Of a stretch of 64,000 nt of DNA, positions 15,109-25,900 are shown in pieces (position 1 is the first letter of the stretch; each line of letters opens with the position of its first letter). Under the pieces are notes generated by a model. It worked only from the letters and a program-made list of their open reading frames with translations. It was not told where the DNA came from and ran no database searches. The stretch is taken from the NCBI GenBank assembly GCA_020161835.1, contig JAIUNL010000013.1:62001-126000 (forward strand), given 5' to 3'. Position numbers and translations under genes: made by a program. This DNA comes from Bacteroidota bacterium (GTDB taxonomy: Bacteria; Bacteroidota; JABWAT01).

Positions 15109-16632
15109 ATGTCTGTGCCCTTATCCTTCAAACCAGATTCTCCGGAAATTATTGCCTTCCTGAAAACCGTACCCCACTTTGCAAGCCTCGATGACACAGA
15201 CATCAGGGTTCTTGCTGGCATCCTGAAAAAGATCAAATTCAAGGCTGGTGATTATGTTTTTCATGAAGGAAATTCTGGAAGTGAAGCCTACGTGGTTGAA
15301 ACTGGTGAGCTCGCACTGGAAAAATTTGACAGAACGATTAAAATATTTCAGTCAGGATCAGTTTTTGGTGAAATAGCCTTGATGGATGAACAGCCCCGAA
15401 CAGGTTCAGTGAGAGCTTTAAGTGATACTGTACTCTTTTTCTTCACCAGAAAGGACCTAGAAAACACAGAAGTTGTGAATGCCACAACCTACGGACACTT
15501 TTACAGGGAACTTGCACGATTATCAACCTCTTACATCCGGGAGGAAGAAGATTTTTATCATGAAATGGATGTGCTGATCATTCAGGATGGTGGGTGTGCT
15601 CCCGGTTATAACACTGTTACCGCCTTTATTACCCAATTTCTTGAAGCAATGGGGCGTAAAATATTTATTGCGGCAGAGGGTTTCAGATCAGTTGTAAACG
15701 GAAACACTGAAGATTTCAGAGCATTGGTAAACAGTCCGAGACTTTATCGTCAGATTCAACGAATTCCCGGTGTTGTTTTTGCTCCTCCGCTTCGTGAAGC
15801 CCGTGGTGCTGATTTTCGTTCTGAAAGATATCCTGATTTCAGAAAACCAGAAGTTCAGGAACAGGCTGCAAAAAATGTTATCAAAAGAAAAGTTAAAATT
15901 ATCATCGGTATTGGCGGTGATGGCACTTTAAAAGGTATGAAGGCACTTTCAAAATTGCTTCCGGATTCTGTTCAGCTTTTTTTCATTCCGGTTACCATAG
16001 ACAGTGATGTTTTTGGCACAGAATGTATTGGTCAGCATACCGGCGTTGAAGTGGGTGCTGAAAAAATCAGATGTTATATGGCGGATGCAAGAACTCACCA
16101 CAGATGTTATATTATTGAAATGATGGGTGCTCAGGGTGGATATCACGCCTTGCACTCCTGTTTGGGTGCTGGTGCACATCTTGCTGTTCTTCCTTCATCC
16201 AGATTCGACCCGAAAGAAGTTGGCGACTCAATGAAAAACCGGGACAATACTGTGATTGTTGTTGCTGAAGGATATAAGGCCAATGAAAGAAAGCAGAAGG
16301 GATTTGAAGGCAACGCCGCTGAATATTTCAAGGAAGAACTTGTTCTTGCCGGACTTGATGTAAAAACCAGGGTGATTTGTGAAGGTTTTTCACGGGATAT
16401 AAGGGGTGCACAGCCAAATAATATGGATATTACCCTTGCACAAAGAATGGCCAGAAAATTGATGCAAATGGTCATTCAGGGTGAAAATCGCCGGATGCCG
16501 GCCGTACTATCGGGTCAGGAATACTCTATTGGGTTTGAAGAAATCAGAACAGATAACAGTGTAACTGCTGAACTTGCCAATCTTGCAAATCGGCTCGGTG
16601 TAAAAAACCTGCTTGATTATTTGCCTTACTAG
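15109..16632 (+). CDS. cyclic-nucleotide-binding domain fused to a phosphofructokinase-like domain
   Basis: A 507-residue two-domain protein. Residues about 17-130 are a cNMP-binding domain with the phosphate cassette FGEIALMDEQPRTGSVRA, keeping Glu88 and Arg97. Residues about 153-505 are a PFK fold: GGCAPGYNT (161-169), GIGGDGTLKG (267-276), PVTIDSD with catalytic-type Asp298, EMMG (337-340) and RGAQPNNMD near 432-440. Gly272 after Asp271 favours ATP rather than pyrophosphate as donor. However, position 295 is Val where ATP enzymes have Gly and PPi enzymes Lys, and EVMGR has become EMMGA. GAGG lies six bases before the ATG. I infer phosphorylation of fructose-6-phosphate or a related sugar, gated by cAMP or cGMP. 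A possibly co-transcribed T9SS gene follows 21 bases later. Confidence 0.85.
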   Translation: MSVPLSFKPDSPEIIAFLKTVPHFASLDDTDIRVLAGILKKIKFKAGDYVFHEGNSGSEAYVVETGELALEKFDRTIKIFQSGSVFGEIALMDEQPRTGSVRALSDTVLFFFTRKDLENTEVVNATTYGHFYRELARLSTSYIREEEDFYHEMDVLIIQDGGCAPGYNTVTAFITQFLEAMGRKIFIAAEGFRSVVNGNTEDFRALVNSPRLYRQIQRIPGVVFAPPLREARGADFRSERYPDFRKPEVQEQAAKNVIKRKVKIIIGIGGDGTLKGMKALSKLLPDSVQLFFIPVTIDSDVFGTECIGQHTGVEVGAEKIRCYMADARTHHRCYIIEMMGAQGGYHALHSCLGAGAHLAVLPSSRFDPKEVGDSMKNRDNTVIVVAEGYKANERKQKGFEGNAAEYFKEELVLAGLDVKTRVICEGFSRDIRGAQPNNMDITLAQRMARKLMQMVIQGENRRMPAVLSGQEYSIGFEEIRTDNSVTAELANLANRLGVKNLLDYLPY

Positions 16633-16653
16633 TCGAGAGAATTTAATTCAACA

Positions 16654-18096
16654 GTGAAGAAGGTTTTCTCAGAAGCGGAGGATACAAGAACCTGCTGGTT
16701 TTCCAGGGTTTTTATATTTTTTTTATTCTTGATTGTATTTCCTAAACCAGGATTCACGGTCTTTCAATCTGGGTTTTCCTTCAAATCAGGTTCTGACCTT
16801 GCGTGGAAAATTATTAAAGACCAGGAATTCAAGAACCCGGTGCTTCGGTCAATTACTGCCTATTCTGATTTTCAGGTAAGCCAATCAGAAAAATTCAGTG
16901 AAGTCGATTACCTGTTTTCATGCGACCCCGAGTTGTTTATAATTGTAACTGTTTCAGATTCTGGAGCTGTATTTACTGCCCATGAACACTTAAATGCAGA
17001 TACAACTTTTTCTCTAACCGACGATTATATTGATTCTGATGTTATCCTCAAAGAAATATCTGATTCTGGTTACTTTAATTTACTTTTTCCTCCTGAAATC
17101 ATTCAGTCTTATGAAATTAAACTCTCTGGTTATTCTCCATTTTTCCTGCCGTCAAATTCTCCCATAAATAAACCGGTTTATCAAGTAAAAGCTAAAACAG
17201 GATTGGATAAGTCTGATCCAACTGGCGAAATTATACTTCTTCTTGATCCTGCAAATCGAAACCTGATTTCAAATGTTAAAACCGATTATTCACTTTTCAG
17301 TTTGAAAAGTCGATTGCAGGAAGTATTTGATTACGCCTGGGGGTTATATCCTGAATGTAAACTTATTTCAATGAGTACAATTGATTTTTTTAATTCGGCA
17401 TCAGACAGTCTTACAATGGGACGATTTGTTGATGGATATTATTCCTTTTTGAGTAAAGATCGCAATCCTTTTTCAATCTATTTGTTCAGAGATAATAAAC
17501 CAATGCTTTGTGGGTGTGAATTTTTTACTGAATCAACGATCCCTGAAAAAAATTATTTGGATTCTGATGAAATTGCCATTATTGCCAACAGAAACGGTGG
17601 AGTCAGTTTTCTTAATGAAAATGATGGTGCTTCAGTAAACTACTTATTTGGGAACATGAGAGTGCCGGGATTGCAGGGGGAAAGAACTTGCTGGAGGGTT
17701 AAATACCAAAGTCCTGTATTAAACCGGAATTTTGTTATTTGGATCGAAGCAACTACCGGGAAAGTGCTTTACCAGGGAATCAATGTTGCCGTTGAAAAAA
17801 CACCACCACCACCTGGCGATTTTCATGTTGGTGATAATTATCCAAATCCATTTAATGGGGAAACAAACTTCACCGTTACTGCACCTCTGCCCACCCATCT
17901 AATCGTTTCTGTTTTTGATATTTCAGGCAGGGAAGTTTCGATTCCAAAAAATTATTATATTCAAACCAGGCAAACCCAAATCAATATTGATTTGGGTTTA
18001 CTTTCAAGCGGTGTTTATTTTTGCAGATTTGAAGGGGCCGAAAAGAGCATGTCGGGAATACCCATTCAGTTTCGTAAAATTATAATACAGAAATAA
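16654..18096 (+). CDS. secreted protein with T9SS type A C-terminal sorting domain, unknown
   Basis: A 480-residue protein beginning with GTG 21 bases after the kinase fusion. An N-terminal hydrophobic stretch (about 18-34) looks like a signal peptide with a long n-region. The middle is unlike anything I recognise. The C-terminus is a T9SS sorting domain: VGDNYPNPFNGETNFTV, a VFDISGREV strand, LSSGVYFCRF and a final Lys-containing strand. Family knowledge: such domains take the protein across the outer membrane and are often cleaved with attachment to lipopolysaccharide. The start is uncertain because no good ribosome binding site precedes the GTG. Confidence 0.7.
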   Translation: MKKVFSEAEDTRTCWFSRVFIFFLFLIVFPKPGFTVFQSGFSFKSGSDLAWKIIKDQEFKNPVLRSITAYSDFQVSQSEKFSEVDYLFSCDPELFIIVTVSDSGAVFTAHEHLNADTTFSLTDDYIDSDVILKEISDSGYFNLLFPPEIIQSYEIKLSGYSPFFLPSNSPINKPVYQVKAKTGLDKSDPTGEIILLLDPANRNLISNVKTDYSLFSLKSRLQEVFDYAWGLYPECKLISMSTIDFFNSASDSLTMGRFVDGYYSFLSKDRNPFSIYLFRDNKPMLCGCEFFTESTIPEKNYLDSDEIAIIANRNGGVSFLNENDGASVNYLFGNMRVPGLQGERTCWRVKYQSPVLNRNFVIWIEATTGKVLYQGINVAVEKTPPPPGDFHVGDNYPNPFNGETNFTVTAPLPTHLIVSVFDISGREVSIPKNYYIQTRQTQINIDLGLLSSGVYFCRFEGAEKSMSGIPIQFRKIIIQK

Positions 18097-18206
18097 ATAT
18101 TTTCTGGATATTTAAATGTGACTGACAGGGAATTGTAAAAGTTAAAACGAAGATTTAGTGGAAAGTTTTGAAAACCCTTTAAAATGATAATCGCAAAATA
18201 ATTGGC

Positions 18207-19442
18207 TTATTGAGTGATTTCCTTTGGTATTGAAAAGAAGAACGTGGTTCCTTCACCTAAAACTGATTCAACCCACACTTTTCCGCTGTGAGCTTCTACA
18301 GCATATTTCACAAACGTCAGACCAATCCCGGTTGATTTTATACCCTGAACGTCATCTGATGTACTAAGTTGACTGAATCTTTTGAATAACTGATCCAGTT
18401 TATCTTCAGGAATTCCTGAACCTTCATCTCTTACAGAAAAAATAAATTGGTTAGCTTCCTCTTTAATTCCGATCCAGAATCTTTTTTCCTTTGTGGTGAA
18501 TTTAAGCGAGTTGGTGAGCAGGTTTACCATAACCCGGCTGACAAGTTCCTTATCAAGATTTACTTTTGTTTCAGAATCATATTCCCTGACAATAGTGACA
18601 ATTTTTTTCTCAAGGCCAAATGAAACTCTTTCCAGGCTGGTTTCTACAAGTTCTGATAACGGAACAAGTCCAAGCCTCAGACTTGGTTTACCATTTTCAA
18701 AACGATAAACATCAAGAATGTTCAGAACAAGGGTAAGCATGTTATTGCCAGCTTGTTGAATGGATTTTACAAACTGAACCAGACTTTTTTGATCAATTTC
18801 TGGCTTCAAAAGTTGTTCTTCGGCCATTTTAGCATAACCAATAACCAAACCAAGTGGATTTTTCAGATCATGAACAATCATATTTGAAAGTTCTTCACGG
18901 ATAGTTTGAATTTCTTTCAATTTTTCAGATTCAGCTTCAAGAATTTTCTTTTCAGCTTCCTGTTTGAATTTTTCTTCCTGTAATTTTATCTGTTCAGCCG
19001 TAAGTTCTTCAATTGTATTTAATTTTAACTGAAGCTCAATGGTGAGATCCCTGTTGGCGCGGTCGGTCTTGTATGCATTTAAGGCATTTTGAATGGTAAT
19101 TTTAAGATCGTTAACATCCCACGGTTTTGTGATGTACCGGTAAATATTTCCTTTGTTAATAGCCCGGATGATGGCTTCAATATCAGAAAAGCCTGTAATG
19201 ATAATCCGGCGGACAAACATATAATCTTCTGCAACAGATTCAAGAAACTCAACACCCGTCATATCAGGCATTCTCTGATCCGTAATGATCAGATGAATTT
19301 CATTTTGTTTCAGGATTTCAAGCCCGAGCTTCCCGGATGTTGCAGTAAAGACATTATAATCTCTCCTGAAAATTGCTTTAAAGGAAGTCAGATTAAACTC
19401 TTCGTCATCAACATAAAGAATGTTGAACTTATTATCCGTCAT
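18207..19442 (-). CDS. response regulator-histidine kinase (REC-coiled coil-HisKA-HATPase)
   Basis: A 411-residue cytoplasmic protein. The N-terminal receiver (1-125) has Asp12-Asp13, phosphoacceptor Asp55 in ITDQRMPD, Thr83 and Lys106. A coiled coil rich in Glu/Lys spans about 128-185. The kinase core follows: His191 in IVHDLKNP, N-box NLLTNSLKF, G1 DEGSGIP and G2 TGIGLTF. REC before kinase is the order of relay proteins that receive phosphate and then control their own kinase. It starts 12 bases after the stop of the upstream sensor kinase, so it probably takes signals from the two propeller kinases. There is no DNA-binding domain. Confidence 0.92.
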   Translation of the reverse strand: MTDNKFNILYVDDEEFNLTSFKAIFRRDYNVFTATSGKLGLEILKQNEIHLIITDQRMPDMTGVEFLESVAEDYMFVRRIIITGFSDIEAIIRAINKGNIYRYITKPWDVNDLKITIQNALNAYKTDRANRDLTIELQLKLNTIEELTAEQIKLQEEKFKQEAEKKILEAESEKLKEIQTIREELSNMIVHDLKNPLGLVIGYAKMAEEQLLKPEIDQKSLVQFVKSIQQAGNNMLTLVLNILDVYRFENGKPSLRLGLVPLSELVETSLERVSFGLEKKIVTIVREYDSETKVNLDKELVSRVMVNLLTNSLKFTTKEKRFWIGIKEEANQFIFSVRDEGSGIPEDKLDQLFKRFSQLSTSDDVQGIKSTGIGLTFVKYAVEAHSGKVWVESVLGEGTTFFFSIPKEITQ

Positions 19443-19454
19443 TGAAAAACTCCG

Positions 19455-22400
19455 TTAAAGGCTGTGTTTGGGTAAGGTAATCACAAATCCGGTTCCATCA
19501 TGGTCATCAGAAATAACCTGAATCGTACCTTTATGTTTTTGGATGATACTATAAGAAATTGAAAGTCCCATCCCTGTGCCTTTTCCAACATCTTTGGTCG
19601 TGAAAAAAGGATCAAAGATACGATTTTGGATGTCTTTATCAATTCCTGGGCCGTTATCCTGAATGGTAATCAGAATTAAATCGTCTGCTTCGGCAGTGGT
19701 AATCTCGATTTTTCCGTTACTCTTACCTTCAAGAGCCTGGACTGCATTCATGAGCAGATTCATAAAAACCTGACTGAGTTGACCCGGATAGCAGTCCATC
19801 AAACCGATTTTATTATAATTACGCACTATTTCAATGCGGTTTTTTTCGAATTCTACAGAGAGAATCCGAATTGTAGATTCAAGTCCTTCGTGAATATCGA
19901 ACAATTTTTTGTCTTTATCATCCATTCTTGAAAAATTCCGGAGGCTTTTTACAATTTCGGCGGTTCTGTGGGTACCATTTTCAATTCCCTTCAACAGAAT
20001 TTCGATTTCACTGTAAAGTTCAGGCAGGTTCATGCTTTCTTTGAGAGCTTTAAGTTTTGACGATAATTCTTTCGTCTTTTCAGGATCATGATCACCTGAA
20101 AGTTCACCTTCCAAAGATTCTGCAAGGCTGGTATATTTGATCAGAAGTGTTTGAATATCGGTTACATCATGTCTGAGTGGTTCAATTGAAGAGGTGATAA
20201 AATTTACAGGGTTATTAATTTCATGTGCAACACCAGCCACGAGGGTACCAAGAGAGGCCATTTTTTCTGATTGAACCAAATAAGATTGCGAAAGTCGCAA
20301 CTGTTCATAACTGTTTTCAAGTTCATGGGTTCTGTTTGTCAGTTCGGCGGTTTTTTCTCTTATTTTTTCTTCAAGTATTTTATTTTCCCTGGCGAGTTGT
20401 TTCTCTCTGGCCAGAATAAAAATATAAACAACCAGTGCAATCAGAAGAAAATAAGTGGTAAGCGCATACCAGGTTCGCCACAAAGGTGTTGATACCTGAA
20501 CGGGAACAATAAAAAGCGAATCCTGAATATAACCGGCATAGTTGGTTGCCCTTATCCTGAAATTATAGTCACCTGGTGGTAAGTTCGTATAATTTGCAAA
20601 CCGTCTTCCTCCGGCCTGAATCCAATTCTTGTCATAACCATCGAGCATATAAGAAAACTGATGCCGGGCTGGGTTGATAAATTCCAGGACTGAAAATTCA
20701 ACATTGAAATCATTGTTTCCATTTGGAAGACTGAGTGACTGAAGGCCGTTTCTGTCTAAGGTTGACCTTTTGTTGCCAATTGAAAGTGACGTAATCGCAA
20801 GTGGTGAATAAGTTTGTTTTTGTATAACCTGCGATGGTTTAAAGCGGGTAATGCCGTTGATGCCACCAAAATAAAAATAACCGGTTTTAACTTTAAAAAC
20901 TGCCCCGGTATTAAATTCGTTGCTTTGAAGTCCGTCAGACTGGTCGAAACCGTTTAAAACAAATGTTGCTGAATCTTTGGGGGTTATAACCGTTATTCCA
21001 TTATTGGTACTTACCCAAACCCGGTTTGAACTATCTTGCAGGATACTGTAAACAATATTATTTGATAAACCGTCAATTTCATGAAAATGTCTGAATTTAC
21101 CTGATTTTAAGTTGAAAATATTCAATCCATCTCTTGATCCGATCCAGACATTACCTTTTTTATCTTTTTCCATGCCCAGAACGAAATTACTGCTGATACT
21201 TGCTGAGTCAGAAACTGATGAAAGATACTGTGTTGTTTGTCCGGATATCGTGTTTAGCCTGATTAATCCTGAACCATAAGTTCCGATAAGCAATTCATTA
21301 TTTTCAAGAAGAAGAAGGGATACCAGTTCATCGTCAGGTAGGTGAAAAGGAGGTTTGTTTGTTAGAGTCCAGGAAGTCACCTCTTTGGTTCCGGGCTTGA
21401 ATCTGTAAAGACCGTCGCCAAAGGCGGCGATCCAGTATGATCCATCAGGCGAAGCAGTTATTGCCCTTATTTTTTTTCCCTTAAAAGACATCGAAAGAGG
21501 AAAAATCTTTTCAAGCGGTTCTGCCTTTCCTGATAGTATATCCATTACATACATACCATTGTAAGTGCCTGCAAGTATTTTATTTCCAACAAAAGAAAGC
21601 ATTGACATGACTTCCCGATGCCCGGTTGATGCGGGTTCACCCGAGAGGTAAATTCGATCTGCCAGATTTTTCTTTGTGTCAAATCTGATGATTCCATCCC
21701 CAAAAGTTCCACCCAAAATGAATGATCCATCATTTGATTCAAAAATGGAAACAACAGAATTGTTAAGACCTTTATTGTCTTTAAAATGATCAAAAATGTG
21801 AATAGTTTCGTTGATTTTGTTTAATCCGCCAGAGTAAGTACCAATCCAGAGATTATGATTTCGATCCTCATAAATTGATCTGATATTATTGTCGGTCAAT
21901 CCGGAAGGATTGTTGATAGAGCTGGTGAAATTTTTGATTGAAAAATCAGACGGATTTATTCTGAAAAGTCCGGCACCATTTGTTCCAACCCACATTGTGC
22001 CGCCAGAATCTTTGAAAATCTGAGAAATACGGGCAGTTTTAAGAGGGGATTGGGCAATTGCATCAGCAAGGTTTCCCTGAACAAGGTCAAATTGTGGAAG
22101 TGATCTGAGAATAAGCCCGCTTTCTGTGCCGATCCACAGAAGTGAGTCAGTACCAGAGAAAACGGTTGAAACTGAATTGGATTGAAGCGGGTTTCTTTTT
22201 GATTGGGAATTAAGTTGAGTGCTTTTACCGGATTTCCAGTTATAAATCACCAGTCCTGAGTTTTCTGTTGAAATGATCAGACGGTCATTGGAAAGTGAAG
22301 AAAGGTCATTAATTTGAAATCCGGAAGCCGGAGAAGAAATGGTCTGATCAGGAAAAAACCTCCGGAAGGAACGTGTTTCTGGTTTCCAGAGATTAAGGCC

Positions 22401-22889
22401 ACCATTTCGGGTTCCAACCCAGAGCCTGCCGGCGTGATCGGAATGAAATTTTGATATAAAATTGTCACTCAGACCTGAATCACTAAGATCTGTAGCTGTT
22501 ATTCTGATGAAATTTTTTCCAATGGCCGGGAAAATTGAAATACCGCCACCGTAAGTACCCATCCATAGATTGTTTTCAGCATCCAGATAAAATGTTCTGA
22601 TGTGATTACCCGACAGGGAATTTTCATTTTTTAAATCACCCCGGTAAATCTGAAATCTGAAACCGTCAAACCTGTTTAATCCATCCTGAGTTGCAATCCA
22701 GAGAAATCCGGTCTGATCCTGTACCAGATCAAGAATTGAATTTTGAGAAAGTCCGGTTTCGACAGAATAATGGGTGAACCTGATATCCTGTTGCTGACTG
22801 AGAGCTGGATCTGGAATCAGCCCTATAAATGAGGCAAGACAACAAAGAAAGAGCCCATTGAAACCTGAAAAACGTTTTTGAGTGCCCAT
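19455..22889 (-). CDS. Reg_prop two-component sensor histidine kinase
   Basis: An 1144-residue membrane sensor. Signal peptide 1-31; about 14 Reg_prop blades (40-660) with repeated D-x-x-G-xx-W-I/V-G-T units such as WIATQDGLNRFDG and WMGTYGGGIS; Y_Y_Y domain (about 690-775, with YMLDGYDKNW and PPGDYNFRIRATN); one transmembrane helix near 785-805; a coiled coil; HisKA with His889 in GVAHEINNP; HATPase with N-box MNLLMNAVQAL, DNGPGID and GTGMGLS. Two propellers and Y_Y_Y are periplasmic and usually bind glycans or their fragments in Bacteroidota. There is no receiver or HTH, unlike hybrid HTCS regulators. It lies 11 bases after the 22901 gene and 12 bases before the REC-kinase. Confidence 0.93.
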   Translation of the reverse strand: MGTQKRFSGFNGLFLCCLASFIGLIPDPALSQQQDIRFTHYSVETGLSQNSILDLVQDQTGFLWIATQDGLNRFDGFRFQIYRGDLKNENSLSGNHIRTFYLDAENNLWMGTYGGGISIFPAIGKNFIRITATDLSDSGLSDNFISKFHSDHAGRLWVGTRNGGLNLWKPETRSFRRFFPDQTISSPASGFQINDLSSLSNDRLIISTENSGLVIYNWKSGKSTQLNSQSKRNPLQSNSVSTVFSGTDSLLWIGTESGLILRSLPQFDLVQGNLADAIAQSPLKTARISQIFKDSGGTMWVGTNGAGLFRINPSDFSIKNFTSSINNPSGLTDNNIRSIYEDRNHNLWIGTYSGGLNKINETIHIFDHFKDNKGLNNSVVSIFESNDGSFILGGTFGDGIIRFDTKKNLADRIYLSGEPASTGHREVMSMLSFVGNKILAGTYNGMYVMDILSGKAEPLEKIFPLSMSFKGKKIRAITASPDGSYWIAAFGDGLYRFKPGTKEVTSWTLTNKPPFHLPDDELVSLLLLENNELLIGTYGSGLIRLNTISGQTTQYLSSVSDSASISSNFVLGMEKDKKGNVWIGSRDGLNIFNLKSGKFRHFHEIDGLSNNIVYSILQDSSNRVWVSTNNGITVITPKDSATFVLNGFDQSDGLQSNEFNTGAVFKVKTGYFYFGGINGITRFKPSQVIQKQTYSPLAITSLSIGNKRSTLDRNGLQSLSLPNGNNDFNVEFSVLEFINPARHQFSYMLDGYDKNWIQAGGRRFANYTNLPPGDYNFRIRATNYAGYIQDSLFIVPVQVSTPLWRTWYALTTYFLLIALVVYIFILAREKQLARENKILEEKIREKTAELTNRTHELENSYEQLRLSQSYLVQSEKMASLGTLVAGVAHEINNPVNFITSSIEPLRHDVTDIQTLLIKYTSLAESLEGELSGDHDPEKTKELSSKLKALKESMNLPELYSEIEILLKGIENGTHRTAEIVKSLRNFSRMDDKDKKLFDIHEGLESTIRILSVEFEKNRIEIVRNYNKIGLMDCYPGQLSQVFMNLLMNAVQALEGKSNGKIEITTAEADDLILITIQDNGPGIDKDIQNRIFDPFFTTKDVGKGTGMGLSISYSIIQKHKGTIQVISDDHDGTGFVITLPKHSL

Positions 22890-22900
22890 AATTTAACTTT

Positions 22901-25900
22901 TCAGTCAATATTCAGTGGTAGCAGTGCCTGAATTTCTGAAACAAGTTGTGAAATAGTAAATGGTTTTGTTATAACTTTATTGACAGTTAAATCTTTTATC
23001 TGAGAGGCTGTAATTTCATTTCCCCAGCCCGTAATGACCATAATCGGAATGTCTTTATTTGTTTTCCGGACTTCCCTTATAAAATCCCAGCCGCTGATTC
23101 CTGGAAGACCAATATCTGAGATAATCAGATTGATTTTATCCTTTTCGGCAAACCAGTATTCTAGTCCGTCTTCACCCGTTGCCGCGTATAATCCGGGAAT
23201 ACCAAGATCATCAAGTATCTGCTGATAAATTGATCTGATTTCTTCTTCATCTTCCAGGACAAGTATGATGTTCCCGGTTGGTAATTGGTGTGCACGTGTG
23301 TCAAAATTGGTTTGTTCTTTTTCAATTATTTCGGTTTCACTGATTGTGGGCAGTGTGGTTACAAATGTAGTTCCTTTGCCTGGTTGTGATGAAACTTCGA
23401 TTGTGCCATCGTGTCGTGATATTGTGCCAAAAACCTGACTGAGTCCGAGTCCTGATCCTTTTATTCCCTTTGTTGTGAAAAAGGGTTCAAAGATTCTGTT
23501 TGTTGTTTCTTTATCCATACCTGAACCGGTATCAGAAATAATAACCTGAATTTTGGAGGGTTCTTTTTCAAATGTTTCAAGTGTGATAGTACCATGATCA
23601 TGAAAGGCGTCAATCGCATTCAGAACGAGATTGGTAAAACTGGATCTGAGTTCGGACGGATTTCCCAGTATTGGAGGAATTGGTTTGCGACGATCAATAA
23701 ACTGGATGGTAATATTTTCACGCTTCTGCCGTTCATTAATACGGTATGAAGTCATTTCAATAACATCCTGTAAAATTGCATTGACATCAGTTTTTACCAG
23801 ATGATTTTCAGGACTCTGTTTACTGAATTCCTGTAACCGGCTGATGATATATGCACCATCAAGAGCTGCCTTTTCAATAATTGCGGCTCTGTGCTTTTCT
23901 GTGGCTTCAGTCAGTTTTCTTGAAAGAAGGGTGGCAGACCCCAAAATGATAGAAAGAATATTGTTTAAATCATGGGCTATACCACTTGAAAGCTGACCTA
24001 CAACCCTCATTTTTTCTGTCTGGATGAGTTTTTCCTGACTGATTCTGAGTTGCTCGTAACTGGTTTTAAGTTCAGATGTTTTTTGCTGAACTATGGTTTC
24101 AAGCTCACGGTTTCTCATCTGGAGATGAACTGCCCGATATCTGATGTATCCTGCAACACATCCGATAATGATAATCAAGATGGAAATAATAAATGTTTTG
24201 GTTCGCCAGAAGGGGGGGATGATATCAATATTGATTTTAATACCAGCTTCATTCATAACACCGTCATTATTGGTTGCTCTGACCATTAAGGTATAGGTGC
24301 CCGGATCCAGATTGGTAAAAGTTATAAACCTGCGGTTCCCTGTTGAAACCCATTCTTTATCAAATCCTTCAAGTTTATACTGATATTGATTTTTTTCAGG
24401 ATTTGTGTAATCGAGGGCAGCGAATTCAAATGAAAAGAAATAATCCCGGTAATCGAGTTCAACAATTTTTTCGGTATTGATAAAAGGCAATAAGTTTACC
24501 GTTGTATTGAGTTTTCTGAAATTGGTAATAACAATTGGAGGAAGATGTGGGTTATCCTTGATTTCTGATGGTTTAAAGTAGTTGATACCGTTAATTCCAC
24601 CAAAGAACATGGTTTTCGAATTGGGATTAAAATGGAAGGCACCCTGATTAAATTCGTTGCTCTGAAGGCCGTCAGATTCATCATAATTCCGAAGCTGAAT
24701 TTTTTCAGGCAGGTCGGGTGAGAAGCGGGAAAGTCCTCCATTGGTGCTGATCCAGAGATTTCCCTGATCATCCGGTACGACACAATAAATAAATGAATTA
24801 GTAAGCCCGGTTTTTTCAAAAAAACGTTGGAACAATCCTGATTCCTGATTAAACAGATTAAGTCCGCGAACCGTTGATACCCAAATCCTTCCTTTCATAT
24901 CTATGGCAACATTGTTTACGGTATTATGGCTAAGACTTTGTTGAGAGGTTTCACTGAAAGTATAAGTAGTTGTTTTATTGGTCTTCAGGTCAAAGACAAT
25001 CAAGCCTTCATCGGTTCCAAAATATAAAGAATTTTCAGATTCGGTCATTGAATTTGTCGGGTAGGGTGGAATAATGCCCGGCTTGAATGGTTTAAAATCG
25101 CCTGTATCACGGTTTAATTGAAAAACGCCCTGACTTGTTCCAACGAGTAGTGTGCCATTTTTTAACTCAATGATTGAAACAACCATTTGAATTTCAGCTG
25201 ACGGGTTCAGAAACGAATTAATTTTAAACAGTTTAACCGATTTTGTCGTCGGGTTATAGCTTGAAAGCCCACCATTTTGGGTACCAATCCAAATAAGTCC
25301 TGAGCTGTCCTTAAAGAGTACCATAATGCGGTCACTCTTAGAAAGTCCACCGTTCGGATCACTGGCCCTTAATACTTTGACCTGACGGGTTTGACGGTCA
25401 ATAATATTTATTCCGCCACCAAAGGTCCCCACCCACACCAAGCCATCTGTGTCTTCAAAAATAGACATGGTAACCGGATCGGAGATGGCATAGTTGAAGT
25501 TTGAAATTGTTGAAAATTTCGGTTTTCTCGGATCAATTTTATTCAGACCGGCGCCATCAGTACCAACCCAGATGATTCCAGATTTATCACGGTAAATAGA
25601 ATTCAGAAAATCAGAAGACAACTTGCTCATTCCATCAGCAGTATTTAAAACAGCAACTAATTTTTTGGCCTTCGGGTTGTAAATTTTCAAGCCATTACCG
25701 TAGGTCAATAACCATAAATTGCCGTTGTCATCCTCAGTAATTCCAGAAACAGGATGTTCAGAATTAAGTATTGAAGAATTTAAACTGGAAGTGATTTGTG
25801 AATACCGGGAAGTCATTCTGTCAAACTGTTGAAGACCTGAGGTGCCGCCAAGCCACATCTGGTTTTTCTTGTCGATGAAGATGACGTTAATATTACCTTC

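Noticed and set aside
20225..20492. Plus-strand frames inside the Reg_prop kinase genes
   Set aside because: They lie opposite conserved kinase and transmembrane coding sequence; the minus-strand protein family match is decisive.
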